The notes under the pieces were generated by a model that saw only the letters and a program-made list of their open reading frames with translations, searched no databases and was not told where the DNA came from. From CAYLPJ01 sp964385465 (GTDB lineage Bacteria; Planctomycetota; Phycisphaerae; SM23-33): 64,000 nt of DNA. How positions within the stretch are numbered: position 1 is the stretch's first letter; each line of letters opens with the position of its first letter. Below, in pieces: positions 52,041-59,997 of this stretch. The DNA lies in NCBI GenBank assembly GCA_964385465.1, contig CAYLPJ010000005.1:62001-126000 (forward strand), given 5' to 3'. Both the position numbers and the translations under genes were made by a program.

Positions 52041-54935
52041 ATGTGCTGCGACGTGACGGACCAGACAGCGAAACAGCGGGTGCACGCGATCGCGTGCGGT
52101 GTGTTGGCGATCGATCTGCAGGCCACGGCCGAGCGGCTGGGCCTCGAGTTGACGATGGAGTTTCTTCCGGGCGGGCTGCACAGCCGGCCTCACGAATTGC
52201 GCCAGCGTCTCCAGGAGGCGGTGGACAAGGCCTCGGCCGCGCGGCAGCCGGACGCGATCGCCGTCGGCTACGGCGTCTGCGGGCTGGGCACGGTGGGCAT
52301 CCACGCCCGCAACGTGCCGCTGATCCTCCCGAAGGTCAACGACTGCATCGCCCTGTTTCTGGGCAGCGACGAGGCGTACAAGGCCCAGTTCGCGGCCTAC
52401 CCGGGCACGTACTACATCGCCGCCGGGTGGGTCGAGGAGAAGAGCCGCCCCTTCTCCTCGGGGCGCGAGGGCGGCGCGGAAGTCGCTTCGGGCACGGCGG
52501 ACGGACCGAGGCGGGACGTCGAGGCCGAGTACGACCGCCTGGTCGGCAAGTACGGGCGGGAGAACGCCGACGCCATCCGCCACTTCCTGACGAGCTGGCA
52601 GCGGAACTACCAGCGTGCGGCGTTCATCGACACCGGCGTCGGTCCCGAGCGCAAGCGGTACGCCGAGATCGCCCGCGCCATGGCCGAGGAGTTCGGCTGG
52701 CGGTACGAGCGGCTGGAGGGCACGGACGCGTTGCTGGCGAGGCTGCTGACGGCCCAGCGGACCGACGGCGAGGTGCTTCTGTGCCCGCCGCACCACGTGA
52801 CGGCGTTCGACGCGGTGAGCAAGACGCTCCGCGCCGTGCCCGTCTGGGAGGCCGACGGCCCCGCGGGCGTGCGGCAGCAGACGCTGGTCTTCCCGGGCGA
52901 GCCGGGGGAGGACGGCGAGGCCGACGACGAGCCGGTTCGCCTGGGCCTTGGCATCGACGCGGGGGGCACGTACACCGACGCGGTGCTGTTCGACTTCGCC
53001 GCCGACGCCCCCGTGGTCAAGGCCAAGGCCCCCACCACGCCGTGGGACTACGCCGCCGGCATCGCCGAGGCGCTCGATCGCCTCGACGCCGACCGACTCG
53101 CCGAGGCGGACCTCGTCGCCGTCTCCACCACGCTGGCGACCAACGCCATCGTCGAGGGCCGGGGCCAGCCGGTCGGCCTGCTGATCATGCCTCCCTACGG
53201 GCTGTTCGAGCCGTCGGACATCGCCCACCGCCCGCTGGAGGTCCTCGCCGGGCGGCTGGAGATCGACGGCACCGAACTCGAGCCGCCGGACCTCGACCAC
53301 GCACGCCGCGCCGCCGCCGAGATGGTCGACACGCACGGCGTCGGCGCGTTCGCCGTCGCCGGATACGCCAGCCACAACAACCCCGCCCACGAGCTCGCCG
53401 TCAAGGACGCCGTCCGCGAGGCCACCGGCCTGGGCGTCACCTGCGGACACGAGGTCTCCGAAGGGCTCAACTACCGCGTCCGCGCCGCCACGGCCGCGCT
53501 CAACGCACGCATCATCCCCGTCCTCGCCGCCCTGCTGGAGAAGGTCCGCGAGGAGCTGCTCCGCCGGGGTATCGGCGCGCCGGTCCTGGTGGTCAAGAGC
53601 GACGGCTCGCTGATGAACGTGGCCACGGCGCTGGAGCGGCCGATCGAGACGATCCTCTCCGGCCCGGCTGCCAGCGTCGCCGGGGCCAGCCACCTCGCCG
53701 GGTCCGACGAGGCGATCGTGGTGGACATCGGCGGGACGACGACGGATACCGCGTCGATCTCCGCCGGGCGCGTGCAGACGTGCGAGGATGGCGCGTCGGT
53801 CGGGGGCTGGCGGACGCACGTCCGCGCGCTGGACCTGCGGACGTGCGGGCTGGGAGGCGACAGCCGCGTGGTGCTCAACCGCGGGGAGCTGGAGATCGGC
53901 CCCCGCCGCGTCGCGCCCGTCGGCTGGCTGGGCGACCGCGACGCGCCCGGCGCCCGCGAGGCCGTGGCGTGGGTCGAACGCCACATCGACCGGCTGGGCG
54001 AATCGACGCTCGGCGGCGAGATGCTCTGCCTCAACGGCCAGCCGCCGGAGCCGCGGACCGACGAGGAGGCGCGCGTCCTGTCCGCCCTGTCCGAGAGGCC
54101 GCATTGCCTCGACGAGCTGGCCCGTCGCGTGGGGGCGATCGACTGGCGGCTGCTGAAGCTCGGGGACGTCGAGAACACCCACCGCGTGCAGCGCTGCGGG
54201 CTTACGCCGACCGACCTGCTCCACGCCGCCGGACGGGCCGAGCTCTGGGACACCGAGCTGGCCGCCCGATGCACGGACGTCTTCGCCCGCCTTGCGGGGC
54301 TGCGGCGGGAGGGGTTCGTCGAGATGGTCCTCGGGCGGTTCGTCCGCCGCCTGGCCATGGAAGTGCTTACCAAGCAACTGGACGATCGGGTGGACGGCGA
54401 GGAGCTGACCGCCTCGCCCGCCGCCCGGGCCCTTCTGGACAACGCCTTCGCCGGCGGCGACGGCGGGCTGGAGGTCCGCCTGGCGCTGAAGCGCCCCATC
54501 GTCGGCATCGGCGCGCCGGTGCACTGCTTCCTGCCCGACGCGGCCGCGCTGCTGTCGGCCGAGGCGATCATCCCGCCGGATGCCGACGTGGCCAACGCGA
54601 TCGGCGCGGTGACCAGCCGCGTTCGCGTCAGCCGGCAGGTTCGGATCGTGCCCAACGAGCACGGTCGCTACGCGGTGCACGGCCTGTCGGACTCGCCGGC
54701 GTTCCGGCGGTTCGAGGAGGCGCACGCCCACGCGGTGGAGGCGCTTCAACGGCTGCTTCGCCGGCACGGTCGGCGGGCGGGCACGCGCGCCGGTCGCGTG
54801 GAGGTCGTGGTGGACGACCGCGTCGCCGCGACGGCCGACGGGGGACAGGTCTTCCTCGGGCGGACGTTGGAGGGCCATCTCTCGGGTCGCCCGGACATCG
54901 CACGTTTGGCGCGGGCGGGCGACGAGTCGAGCTGA
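52041..54935 (+). CDS. DUF1638-hydantoinase/oxoprolinase fusion protein
   Basis: 964 residues from ATG 52041; AAGG touches this ATG, so GTG 52053 with a proper 11-base spacing is a good alternative. Residues about 12-265 are DUF1638-like: HAIACGVL, FLPGGLHSRPHELRQRL, AIAVGYGVCGLGTVGIH and PGTYYIAAGWVE. From residue about 301 a hydantoinase A/oxoprolinase ATPase fold starts (LGLGIDAGGTYTDAVLFD), with the second phosphate site VVDIGGTTTDTASI near 560 and GLGGDSRV. The C-terminal part follows the same family. DUF1638 proteins occur near corrinoid methyltransferases and C1 pathways, and this ATPase fold includes reactivators of corrinoid proteins. A role as an ATP-driven activator or ligase is inference. 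Confidence 0.65.
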   Translation: MCCDVTDQTAKQRVHAIACGVLAIDLQATAERLGLELTMEFLPGGLHSRPHELRQRLQEAVDKASAARQPDAIAVGYGVCGLGTVGIHARNVPLILPKVNDCIALFLGSDEAYKAQFAAYPGTYYIAAGWVEEKSRPFSSGREGGAEVASGTADGPRRDVEAEYDRLVGKYGRENADAIRHFLTSWQRNYQRAAFIDTGVGPERKRYAEIARAMAEEFGWRYERLEGTDALLARLLTAQRTDGEVLLCPPHHVTAFDAVSKTLRAVPVWEADGPAGVRQQTLVFPGEPGEDGEADDEPVRLGLGIDAGGTYTDAVLFDFAADAPVVKAKAPTTPWDYAAGIAEALDRLDADRLAEADLVAVSTTLATNAIVEGRGQPVGLLIMPPYGLFEPSDIAHRPLEVLAGRLEIDGTELEPPDLDHARRAAAEMVDTHGVGAFAVAGYASHNNPAHELAVKDAVREATGLGVTCGHEVSEGLNYRVRAATAALNARIIPVLAALLEKVREELLRRGIGAPVLVVKSDGSLMNVATALERPIETILSGPAASVAGASHLAGSDEAIVVDIGGTTTDTASISAGRVQTCEDGASVGGWRTHVRALDLRTCGLGGDSRVVLNRGELEIGPRRVAPVGWLGDRDAPGAREAVAWVERHIDRLGESTLGGEMLCLNGQPPEPRTDEEARVLSALSERPHCLDELARRVGAIDWRLLKLGDVENTHRVQRCGLTPTDLLHAAGRAELWDTELAARCTDVFARLAGLRREGFVEMVLGRFVRRLAMEVLTKQLDDRVDGEELTASPAARALLDNAFAGGDGGLEVRLALKRPIVGIGAPVHCFLPDAAALLSAEAIIPPDADVANAIGAVTSRVRVSRQVRIVPNEHGRYAVHGLSDSPAFRRFEEAHAHAVEALQRLLRRHGRRAGTRAGRVEVVVDDRVAATADGGQVFLGRTLEGHLSGRPDIARLARAGDESS

Positions 54936-55057
54936 TGCACCCGAGGCCGTCTCCGGTTTTCTTGCGGCGTCTTGCAGTTCGTGGTCAAATCGGCACAATC
55001 TGCCTTGGATTCCGGGACCCGCAACGCCGACGGTTTACCCTACGGGCCATCGGTATG

Positions 55058-55079
55058 TCCGACCTTCCGGGCGGTCGGA
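55058..55079 (+). promoter_or_regulatory. Hairpin in the leader of the EAL-like/HDOD gene
   Basis: TCCGACC and GGTCGGA form a 7-bp stem around an 8-base loop, ending 13 bases before the ATG and just ahead of the ribosome site GAGAGG. It could affect translation. The leader does not match the c-di-GMP riboswitch consensus known to me. Confidence 0.35.
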
Positions 55080-55092
55080 AGAGAGAGGTCTG

Positions 55093-56295
55093 ATGGAAGT
55101 CTTCGCCGCACGTCATCCCGTGTTCGACGGCGAGCAGGACGTGTTCGCCTACGACCTGCGCTTCCGCGCGCCGTTCGAGCAGTATTACGAGGCCATGGAG
55201 GCCGACGAGCCCGGCGGCAGCCTGCCGGAGTACCTTCGCTACGCGCAGCTTGTCGACGGGCGACGCGGACTGCTGCGCTTCCCCCGCGAGCTGCTGGCCA
55301 TCCGCTTCCCGGTGCTCTTCCCCGCCGGCCAGACCATCCCCGAAGTGCCCGCCGAACTCGCCGCCGACGACGAAGCCGTCGCCCAGTGCCGCGAGCTGAA
55401 GGACCTGGGCTTCTGCCTGGCCGTCGGGGACTTCACGCTCAAGACCCTCGACGGCCCGCTGGCCGAACTGGCCGACATCGCCGTGGTGGACCTGCTCTCC
55501 ACGCCCGTCGACCAGTTGCCGGAGCTTCCCGAGCAACTGAACCAACGGGGCATCGCCGGGCTGGTCCGCGGTGTGGAGACCATCGAGGATTTCCATGACG
55601 CCGCCCAGTTGGGATACACCTACTTCCAGGGCAGATTCTACACGATGCCGGTGATGGCCCCCGGCAAGGAAGTCGCCCCCAGCAAGCTGACCTACCTCCG
55701 CCTGCTCCGGGAAGTCAACACCCCCTCGCTGTCCTACAACGAGGTCGCGCCGATCATCGAGCAGGACGTGGCCATGACGTACAAGCTGCTGAAGTTCATG
55801 AACTCGGCGTGGTTCGGCCTGCGGTTCGAGATCAACTCCGTCAAGCACGCCCTGGTGCTGCTGGGACCCAAGGAGATCAAACGCTGGGCGTCGCTGGTCG
55901 CCGTTCGCAACTGCGCCGCCGACAAGCCGCACGAGCTGCTGCTGCGCGCCCTCAACCGCGCCAAGGCCGCCGAGCAGATGGGCATGCTCGTCGGCATGAG
56001 GAAGGAAGCGCCCGAGCTGTTCCTCATGGCCATGTTCACCGTGCTGGATGCCCTGATCGACCGTCCCATGGAGAAGGCCCTCGAGGGCCTGCCCCTCAAG
56101 GAAGACATCCGCAACGCCCTGCTCGGCGGCGAGAGCGCCTTCCGGTCCGTCCACGACGCGATCATGGGTTACGACCGCGGCGAGTGGGAGCGGATGGCCT
56201 CGGCCGCGGGGGACCTGGGCCTGCCGGAGGAGAAGGTCCCCGTGCTGTTCCGCGAGGGCCTCCAGTGGGCCCACGAGGCGCTTCAGGAGATGTAG
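55093..56295 (+). CDS. Degenerate EAL plus HDOD signalling protein
   Basis: 400 residues with the YuxH-type layout. The first 195 residues have the EAL-fold frame: FAARHPVFDGEQDVFAYDLR, LKDLGFCLAVGDF and TYFQGRFYTMP, where the last equals the usual YxQGYxF. The catalytic EAL Glu and metal residues are absent, so it should bind rather than hydrolyse c-di-GMP, or do neither. HDOD follows from about 200: LLREVNTPSLSYNEVAPIIE, then VAMTYKLLKFMNSAWFGLR and INSVKHALVLLGPKEIKRW. The protein is cytoplasmic. A role in c-di-GMP-linked or stress regulation is inferred from the family. Confidence 0.85.
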   Translation: MEVFAARHPVFDGEQDVFAYDLRFRAPFEQYYEAMEADEPGGSLPEYLRYAQLVDGRRGLLRFPRELLAIRFPVLFPAGQTIPEVPAELAADDEAVAQCRELKDLGFCLAVGDFTLKTLDGPLAELADIAVVDLLSTPVDQLPELPEQLNQRGIAGLVRGVETIEDFHDAAQLGYTYFQGRFYTMPVMAPGKEVAPSKLTYLRLLREVNTPSLSYNEVAPIIEQDVAMTYKLLKFMNSAWFGLRFEINSVKHALVLLGPKEIKRWASLVAVRNCAADKPHELLLRALNRAKAAEQMGMLVGMRKEAPELFLMAMFTVLDALIDRPMEKALEGLPLKEDIRNALLGGESAFRSVHDAIMGYDRGEWERMASAAGDLGLPEEKVPVLFREGLQWAHEALQEM

Positions 56296-56678
56296 GCCCC
56301 CGACGCCGGAGCCCGAGACGGCTCCCTTGCCCGCCGCCGGCCCATTTCACCCACCCTCTCCAAGCGGCCCCAGATACGTCATGTTGCGTTCCTGCTGGTC
56401 CCCGGCCCGCCTGGCCGCGTTGGCCCGCATCGGCGATGCTACGGCATCGCCTGCTTCGGCCGCCTTGCCGGACGAGCCGGGTCCGGCGCAGGAACCGCAA
56501 CGAACTTAATTGAGACCGCTTAGCGGATTCTGCGCGCACTGTTTCAGCGGCGGTGCCAACCGTCCGACATGAAACCAGTGCCGTCGCTAGCGGCCCACGG
56601 GGTGCAGCGGAATACCCAGCGGGTTCGCGGCGGCGGCATGCTTGTTCACAGACCGGCGTCGGCCCCGGCGAGGCAACG
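56296..56678. other. Non-coding stretch after the HDOD gene
   Basis: I see no gene. A few short open frames lack ribosome sites and typical codon use. The region right of about 56500 is less GC-rich (AACTTAATTGAGACC). It leads into the minus-strand small RNA terminator. Confidence 0.5.
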
Positions 56679-56694
56679 AAAAAGGGCGACGCCC
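56679..56694 (-). terminator. Intrinsic terminator of the small RNA
   Basis: On the minus strand GGGC-GTC-GCCC is followed directly by TTTTT. The stem is short (4 bp, all GC) and abuts hairpin 2, which may stack on it. The T-run stands out in this GC-rich DNA. Confidence 0.55.
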
Positions 56695-56779
56695 AGGTGG
56701 AGGGAGACCTGAACATCGCCCGTTGTGCCACACCCAATGTAGGTGGAGGGAGACCTACACAAGTCGGGGTGCAGCGGAT
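56679..56779 (-). ncRNA. Predicted small RNA with two anti-Shine-Dalgarno hairpin loops
   Basis: Read on the minus strand, an RNA of about 100 bases is framed by a promoter and a terminator. It folds into two hairpins with the same loop. Hairpin 1 (56738-56759) has the 7-bp stem TGTAGGT/ACCTACA and loop CTCCCTCC. Hairpin 2 (56694-56711) has the 5-bp stem CAGGT/ACCTG and loop CTCCCTCC. The loop contains CCUCC, the anti-Shine-Dalgarno core, so it could pair with ribosome sites of mRNAs. This repeats the plan of alphaproteobacterial CUCCUCCC-loop small RNAs (the cuckoo RNA family), though sequence relation is not claimed. The differing stem sequences with paired changes speak for selection on structure. 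Confidence 0.65.
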
Positions 56780-56785
56780 GTAAGG

Positions 56786-56813
56786 ATTATAGGAATCAAC
56801 CGTTATCTGTCCA
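56786..56813 (-). promoter_or_regulatory. Sigma-70-type promoter of the small RNA
   Basis: On the minus strand TGGACA (56813-56808) is followed after 16 bases by a perfect TATAAT (56791-56786). Transcription would begin near 56779. It is the best consensus promoter in the window and points to the two-hairpin RNA, with no protein gene after it. Confidence 0.65.
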
Positions 56814-57138
56814 GTAGATTCCGTATTCCTCAGCGTCGGGGCCGGTGGAGGGCGCCTTGCGGCGTTCCGGCCTCGACGCGACTTTTCTGACGGGGAACGC
56901 GGGAATACCGGGGGTTCGGACGGGGTTCCACGAGCGGGACGCCGCGCAAGCGCGCCGACCGACGCCATGGAATGCCGACAGGACCCCCGGCAGGCTTCAT
57001 ATCATTCATGTGATATGTGACGGCCCGGATCTCGGGGCTCAAGCACGAACCGCGACGCGTCCGCGTTCCTCACCGGCCGCCCGCGGCTGGACCTCTCCCG
57101 AGGCCCAATCCGCACCGCCGGCATCCCTCGAATCCCTG
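56814..57138. other. Non-coding stretch between the small RNA and the membrane-anchored protein
   Basis: No gene is seen. The only clear structure is the inverted repeat at 56998-57017. The rest is GC-rich with no credible frame, and the leftward gene at its right edge ends at 57139. Confidence 0.45.
56998..57017. repeat. Inverted repeat CATATCA/TGATATG
   Basis: CATATCA and TGATATG are perfect 7-bp arms around the 6 bases TTCATG. It is AT-rich and lies about 185 bases upstream of the small RNA promoter and 120 bases after the end of the membrane-anchored protein gene. There is no T-run, so an operator is as likely as a terminator. Confidence 0.35.
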
Positions 57139-57849
57139 CTACTGCTCTTTCGAAAGCCCCACCGACCCGAGGACGTGGTCGGCGACGTCGGCCATGGTCA
57201 GCGCGTCGATCTCGGCCTCGATCTCGCGGACCATCTCGGGGTAGTCCCGCACCGCCGGCGGGGGCGAGAGGATCGGCTCGGAGCCCTCGGGGACCTTCCG
57301 CAACGCCAGCGCCGCGTTGCCCGTGGCCGTGACGACCCACCGGCCCTCGGTCAGCTCCTTGCGGAAGACCGACAGGCCCTGAAGCCCCGGTTCATCCGAC
57401 CAGGGCAGCTCGGCGAGGCTCGGGTCGATCATCGTCACCTCCGCCCGCGCCCGCCCGCGGGCATCCGGGGCCGACAGGCTGTACACCCGCCGAATCCACA
57501 ACCGCCCCTGCTGGGCGATGTACTCCACGTGGACCTCCTGGGAGGCGTCGATGTCGGTGGGGATCGTCCGCAGCACGCCCTCGGCCGTGCGGACGACCAC
57601 GCTCAACCGGCCGTCGGCCAGCACCAGTTCCGTGACGGCCGTCTTGCGAACCACGTCGTTGTACCGTCCCGCGAGGGCGTCGTAGTCCTCGCTGAGCCGG
57701 TGCAGGCGGTCCCGATAGATGCCCGCGACGATGTGCCCCTTGGAGTACTGGTAGACCGCCGCCCCGGCCACCACGAGCAATCCGCCCATCGCGGCGACGT
57801 GCACAGCGCGGCCGACGACCCCCAGACAACGCGAGAACCGGTTGAGCAT
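57139..57849 (-). CDS. Membrane-anchored protein of unknown function
   Basis: 236 residues. One membrane segment is at about 15-34 (VHVAAMGGLLVVAGAAVYQY) after a short basic lead; then a helix at about 45-65 (RLHRLSEDYDALAGRYNDVV) and a strand-rich domain at 70-180 that looks like a periplasmic beta-sandwich (LVLADGRLSVVVRTAEGV, EVHVEYIAQQGRLWIRRVY). The end is an acidic helix. No family recognised. A strong -10 box with a palindrome lies 75 bases upstream, so the gene has its own regulated promoter. Confidence 0.6.
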   Translation of the reverse strand: MLNRFSRCLGVVGRAVHVAAMGGLLVVAGAAVYQYSKGHIVAGIYRDRLHRLSEDYDALAGRYNDVVRKTAVTELVLADGRLSVVVRTAEGVLRTIPTDIDASQEVHVEYIAQQGRLWIRRVYSLSAPDARGRARAEVTMIDPSLAELPWSDEPGLQGLSVFRKELTEGRWVVTATGNAALALRKVPEGSEPILSPPPAVRDYPEMVREIEAEIDALTMADVADHVLGSVGLSKEQ

Positions 57850-57910
57850 CGTGCCATCCTTCCCGATCCGGCTTTCCCAGGGCCCGCGGCCACGACGGCC
57901 GGGGGAGGCG

Positions 57911-57930
57911 TGAGTGTTTCACTCAGTATA
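57911..57930 (-). promoter_or_regulatory. Extended -10 promoter with overlapping palindromic operator
   Basis: On the minus strand TGT-TATACT is an extended -10 element (TATACT at 57930-57925). It abuts the perfect palindrome TGAGTG-AAA-CACTCA (57925-57911), which would cover the transcription start. No -35 consensus is present, as expected for an extended -10 promoter. It drives the membrane-anchored protein gene starting at 57849. A repressor bound to the palindrome would block initiation (inference). Confidence 0.5.
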
Positions 57931-57931
57931 A

Positions 57932-58094
57932 CACACGACTCCCCGCCCGTGCGCCGCCGGCAATGATTTCGCGGCTGGGGGGCCCAGGCGCTCCCGCGCG
58001 CAGGAGGCGTCGGCCGAGGTCTCCACGGCGCAGGCCCCGTTCTCCATCCAGAACGGGCTCATCGAGGTGGAGGTCGAAGCCGATCTGCCCGCAT
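57932..58094 (+). pseudogene. Possible remnant of a coding sequence before pyrG
   Basis: In one plus-strand frame the stretch reads QEASAEVSTAQAPFSIQNG, then LIEVEVEADLPAF, with GC at nearly every third base, like real genes here. It has no start and runs into the antisense of pyrG. It may be the tail of a lost gene, or chance. Confidence 0.2.
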
Positions 58095-59849
58095 TCACCC
58101 CGCCACTTCTTCGGGTTCGGTCGGCTCGGCGGCCCGGCGGTCGAGGGCGGCTTTGACGAGGCCGACGAAGAGCGGCTGGGGACGCAGCGGGCGGCTGGTG
58201 AGCTCGGGGTGGAACTGGGCGGCGACGAAGTAGGGGTGCACGTCGCGGGGCAGCTCCAGGATCTGCATGATCGGCTGGGCGGGATGTCGGCCGGAGAAGA
58301 TCATTCCGCCGGCCTCGAGGCGCTCGATGTAGTCGGGGTCGACCTCGTAGCGATGGCGGAAGCGCTGCCGGATGCGGGCGGCGCCGCCGAACAGCTCGGC
58401 GGCGAGGGTCCCGGATGTGATCTCCACGTCCTGCCCGCCGAGGCGCATGTTCCCGCCGAGGCCCTCGATCTTCTTCTGCTCGGGCAGGATCGAGATCACC
58501 GGCGTGTCGCAGTCCGGGGAGAACTCCGTGCTGTCGGCGTCGGGCAGGCCGCAGACGCCGCGGGCGAACTCGATCACCGCCATCTGAAAGCCCAGGCAGA
58601 TGCCCAGGTAGGGGATGCGGTTCTCGCGGGCGTAGCGGACGCAGGCGATCTTACCCGCCGTGCCGCGGACGCCGAACCCGCCGGGGACGATGATCCCCTG
58701 GCAGTGCGCCAGTGCGTCGGCGACTTCGTCCTCGCCGAGGTGGGTGGTATCGATCCAGTCGACCTTGACGCGGACGCCGTTGTGGGCCCCGGCGTGCTCC
58801 AGGGCCTTGATGATGCTGGCGTAGCTGTCGCGCAGGGCGGTGTACTTGCCGGTGATCCCGATGGTGACCTCGCCCCGAGCGTCGGTGATGCGGGCGGTGT
58901 ATCGGGACCACTCGATGGCGGCCCGGGCGTCCATGGCGGAGTTGACGCGCCCGCCCAGCCCGAGCAGCTCGACCACTTCGCTGTCCAGGCAGGCCTCGCG
59001 CATGGCGTCGGGCAGCAGGTAGATGCTCGGCAGGTCGTGCATGGAGAAGACGCGCTGGAGGGGCACGTTGGTGTAGACGGAGATCTTCTGGCGGACCTTC
59101 ATGCTGACGGCCGACTCGGCCCGGCAGGCGATGATCTGCGGATGGATGCCGTACTCCATGAGACGCTTGATGCCGAGTTGGGCGGCCTTGGACTTCTGCT
59201 CGCCCAGCGCGGGGGGCCGGAGCACGTAGGTCAGCGCGACGAACAGGACCGAGCCCTCGCCCTCCTCGTAGCTCATCTCGCGCAGGGCCTCGATGTAGAA
59301 CGCGTTCTCGATGTCCCCGACCGTGCCCCCGACCTCGACGAAGATGACGTCGGCATCGGTCTCGACGGCCAGCTCGCGGAGGCGGAGCTTCACCTCGCCG
59401 GTGACGTGGGGGATCATCTGGACGTCGCGTCCGAGGTAGCTGCCGGCACGTTCCTTGTCGAGCACCGAGCGGTAGATCTGCCCGCTGGTGGCGAAGTTGG
59501 CCCGGGCGAGGTCCTGGTCGAGCATCCGCTCGTAGGTGCCCAGGTCCATGTCCGTCTCCATCCCGTCGTCCAGGACGAACACCTCACCGTGGCGGAAGGG
59601 GTTCAGCGTGCCCGAATCGATGTTCAGGTAGCCTTCCAGCTTGATCGGCGAGACCTTCAGCCCCTTGTCCTTCAGGAGCTTGGCCAGCGAGGAGGAGAAG
59701 ATGCCCTTGCCCAGGCCGCTGATGACCGTGCCGAAGACGGCCACGTACCGGCAGGAGCCGACGCGGTAGCCGTCGGGCAAAGGCGTGTAGAACTCCGTTT
59801 CGTCGGTCCGGTCCTTGACCGACCGCAGCAAATCCATGGCATCGCTCAT
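58095..59849 (-). CDS. pyrG: CTP synthase, divergent planctomycete-type
   Basis: 584 residues from ATG 59849. The synthetase domain has GTVISGLGKG (40-49), KLEGYLNIDSGTLNPFRHGE (70-89) and ETDMDLG (98-104). It phosphorylates and aminates UTP to CTP. The C-terminal class I glutaminase has the nucleophile in YLGICLGFQ and the His-Glu pair in AAQFHPEL. It carries about 30 extra N-terminal residues compared with usual enzymes (about 535-550). It also changes otherwise nearly fixed positions: the common GGVVSSLGKG and KLDPY become GTVISGLGKG and KLEGY, while the Mg-binding ETD and VEVGGTVGDIE remain. A 13-base palindrome precedes the ATG, and no ribosome site is obvious. Confidence 0.9.
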   Translation of the reverse strand: MSDAMDLLRSVKDRTDETEFYTPLPDGYRVGSCRYVAVFGTVISGLGKGIFSSSLAKLLKDKGLKVSPIKLEGYLNIDSGTLNPFRHGEVFVLDDGMETDMDLGTYERMLDQDLARANFATSGQIYRSVLDKERAGSYLGRDVQMIPHVTGEVKLRLRELAVETDADVIFVEVGGTVGDIENAFYIEALREMSYEEGEGSVLFVALTYVLRPPALGEQKSKAAQLGIKRLMEYGIHPQIIACRAESAVSMKVRQKISVYTNVPLQRVFSMHDLPSIYLLPDAMREACLDSEVVELLGLGGRVNSAMDARAAIEWSRYTARITDARGEVTIGITGKYTALRDSYASIIKALEHAGAHNGVRVKVDWIDTTHLGEDEVADALAHCQGIIVPGGFGVRGTAGKIACVRYARENRIPYLGICLGFQMAVIEFARGVCGLPDADSTEFSPDCDTPVISILPEQKKIEGLGGNMRLGGQDVEITSGTLAAELFGGAARIRQRFRHRYEVDPDYIERLEAGGMIFSGRHPAQPIMQILELPRDVHPYFVAAQFHPELTSRPLRPQPLFVGLVKAALDRRAAEPTEPEEVAG

Positions 59850-59853
59850 GGAC

Positions 59854-59866
59854 GCGTACTGTACGC
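59854..59866. promoter_or_regulatory. Palindrome just upstream of pyrG
   Basis: GCGTAC-T-GTACGC is a 13-base palindrome whose near end lies 4 bases before the pyrG ATG, where a ribosome site would be expected. It may be an operator or a leader hairpin that controls pyrG translation. Confidence 0.35.
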
Positions 59867-59997
59867 AGGCCCACCGCCCAAAAGCAAGCGCCGGTTGCCG
59901 CCGGTGCCCCCAAAGCCGCATGCGCAGCAAAGCGGCGCCATCGGTCGCCCGACGGCGCCGCCAGAACGGGCCGGATCAGAACGCTCCCGCCGCCCGA

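Noticed and set aside
54936..55092. A c-di-GMP riboswitch before the EAL-like/HDOD gene
   Set aside because: The leader has one simple hairpin and none of the conserved GEMM motifs.
56695..56756. Two direct copies of AGGTGGAGGGAGACCT as a possible CRISPR remnant, or GGA-loop hairpins on the plus strand as CsrA-binding RNA
   Set aside because: There are only two copies, no cas genes and no further repeats, so it is not CRISPR. The plus strand lacks a promoter and terminator, while the minus strand has both.
56553..56783. A 76-codon plus-strand frame over the small RNA locus
   Set aside because: It has no ribosome site, no typical codon use and no recognisable sequence, and it covers the RNA hairpins whose structure explains the region better.
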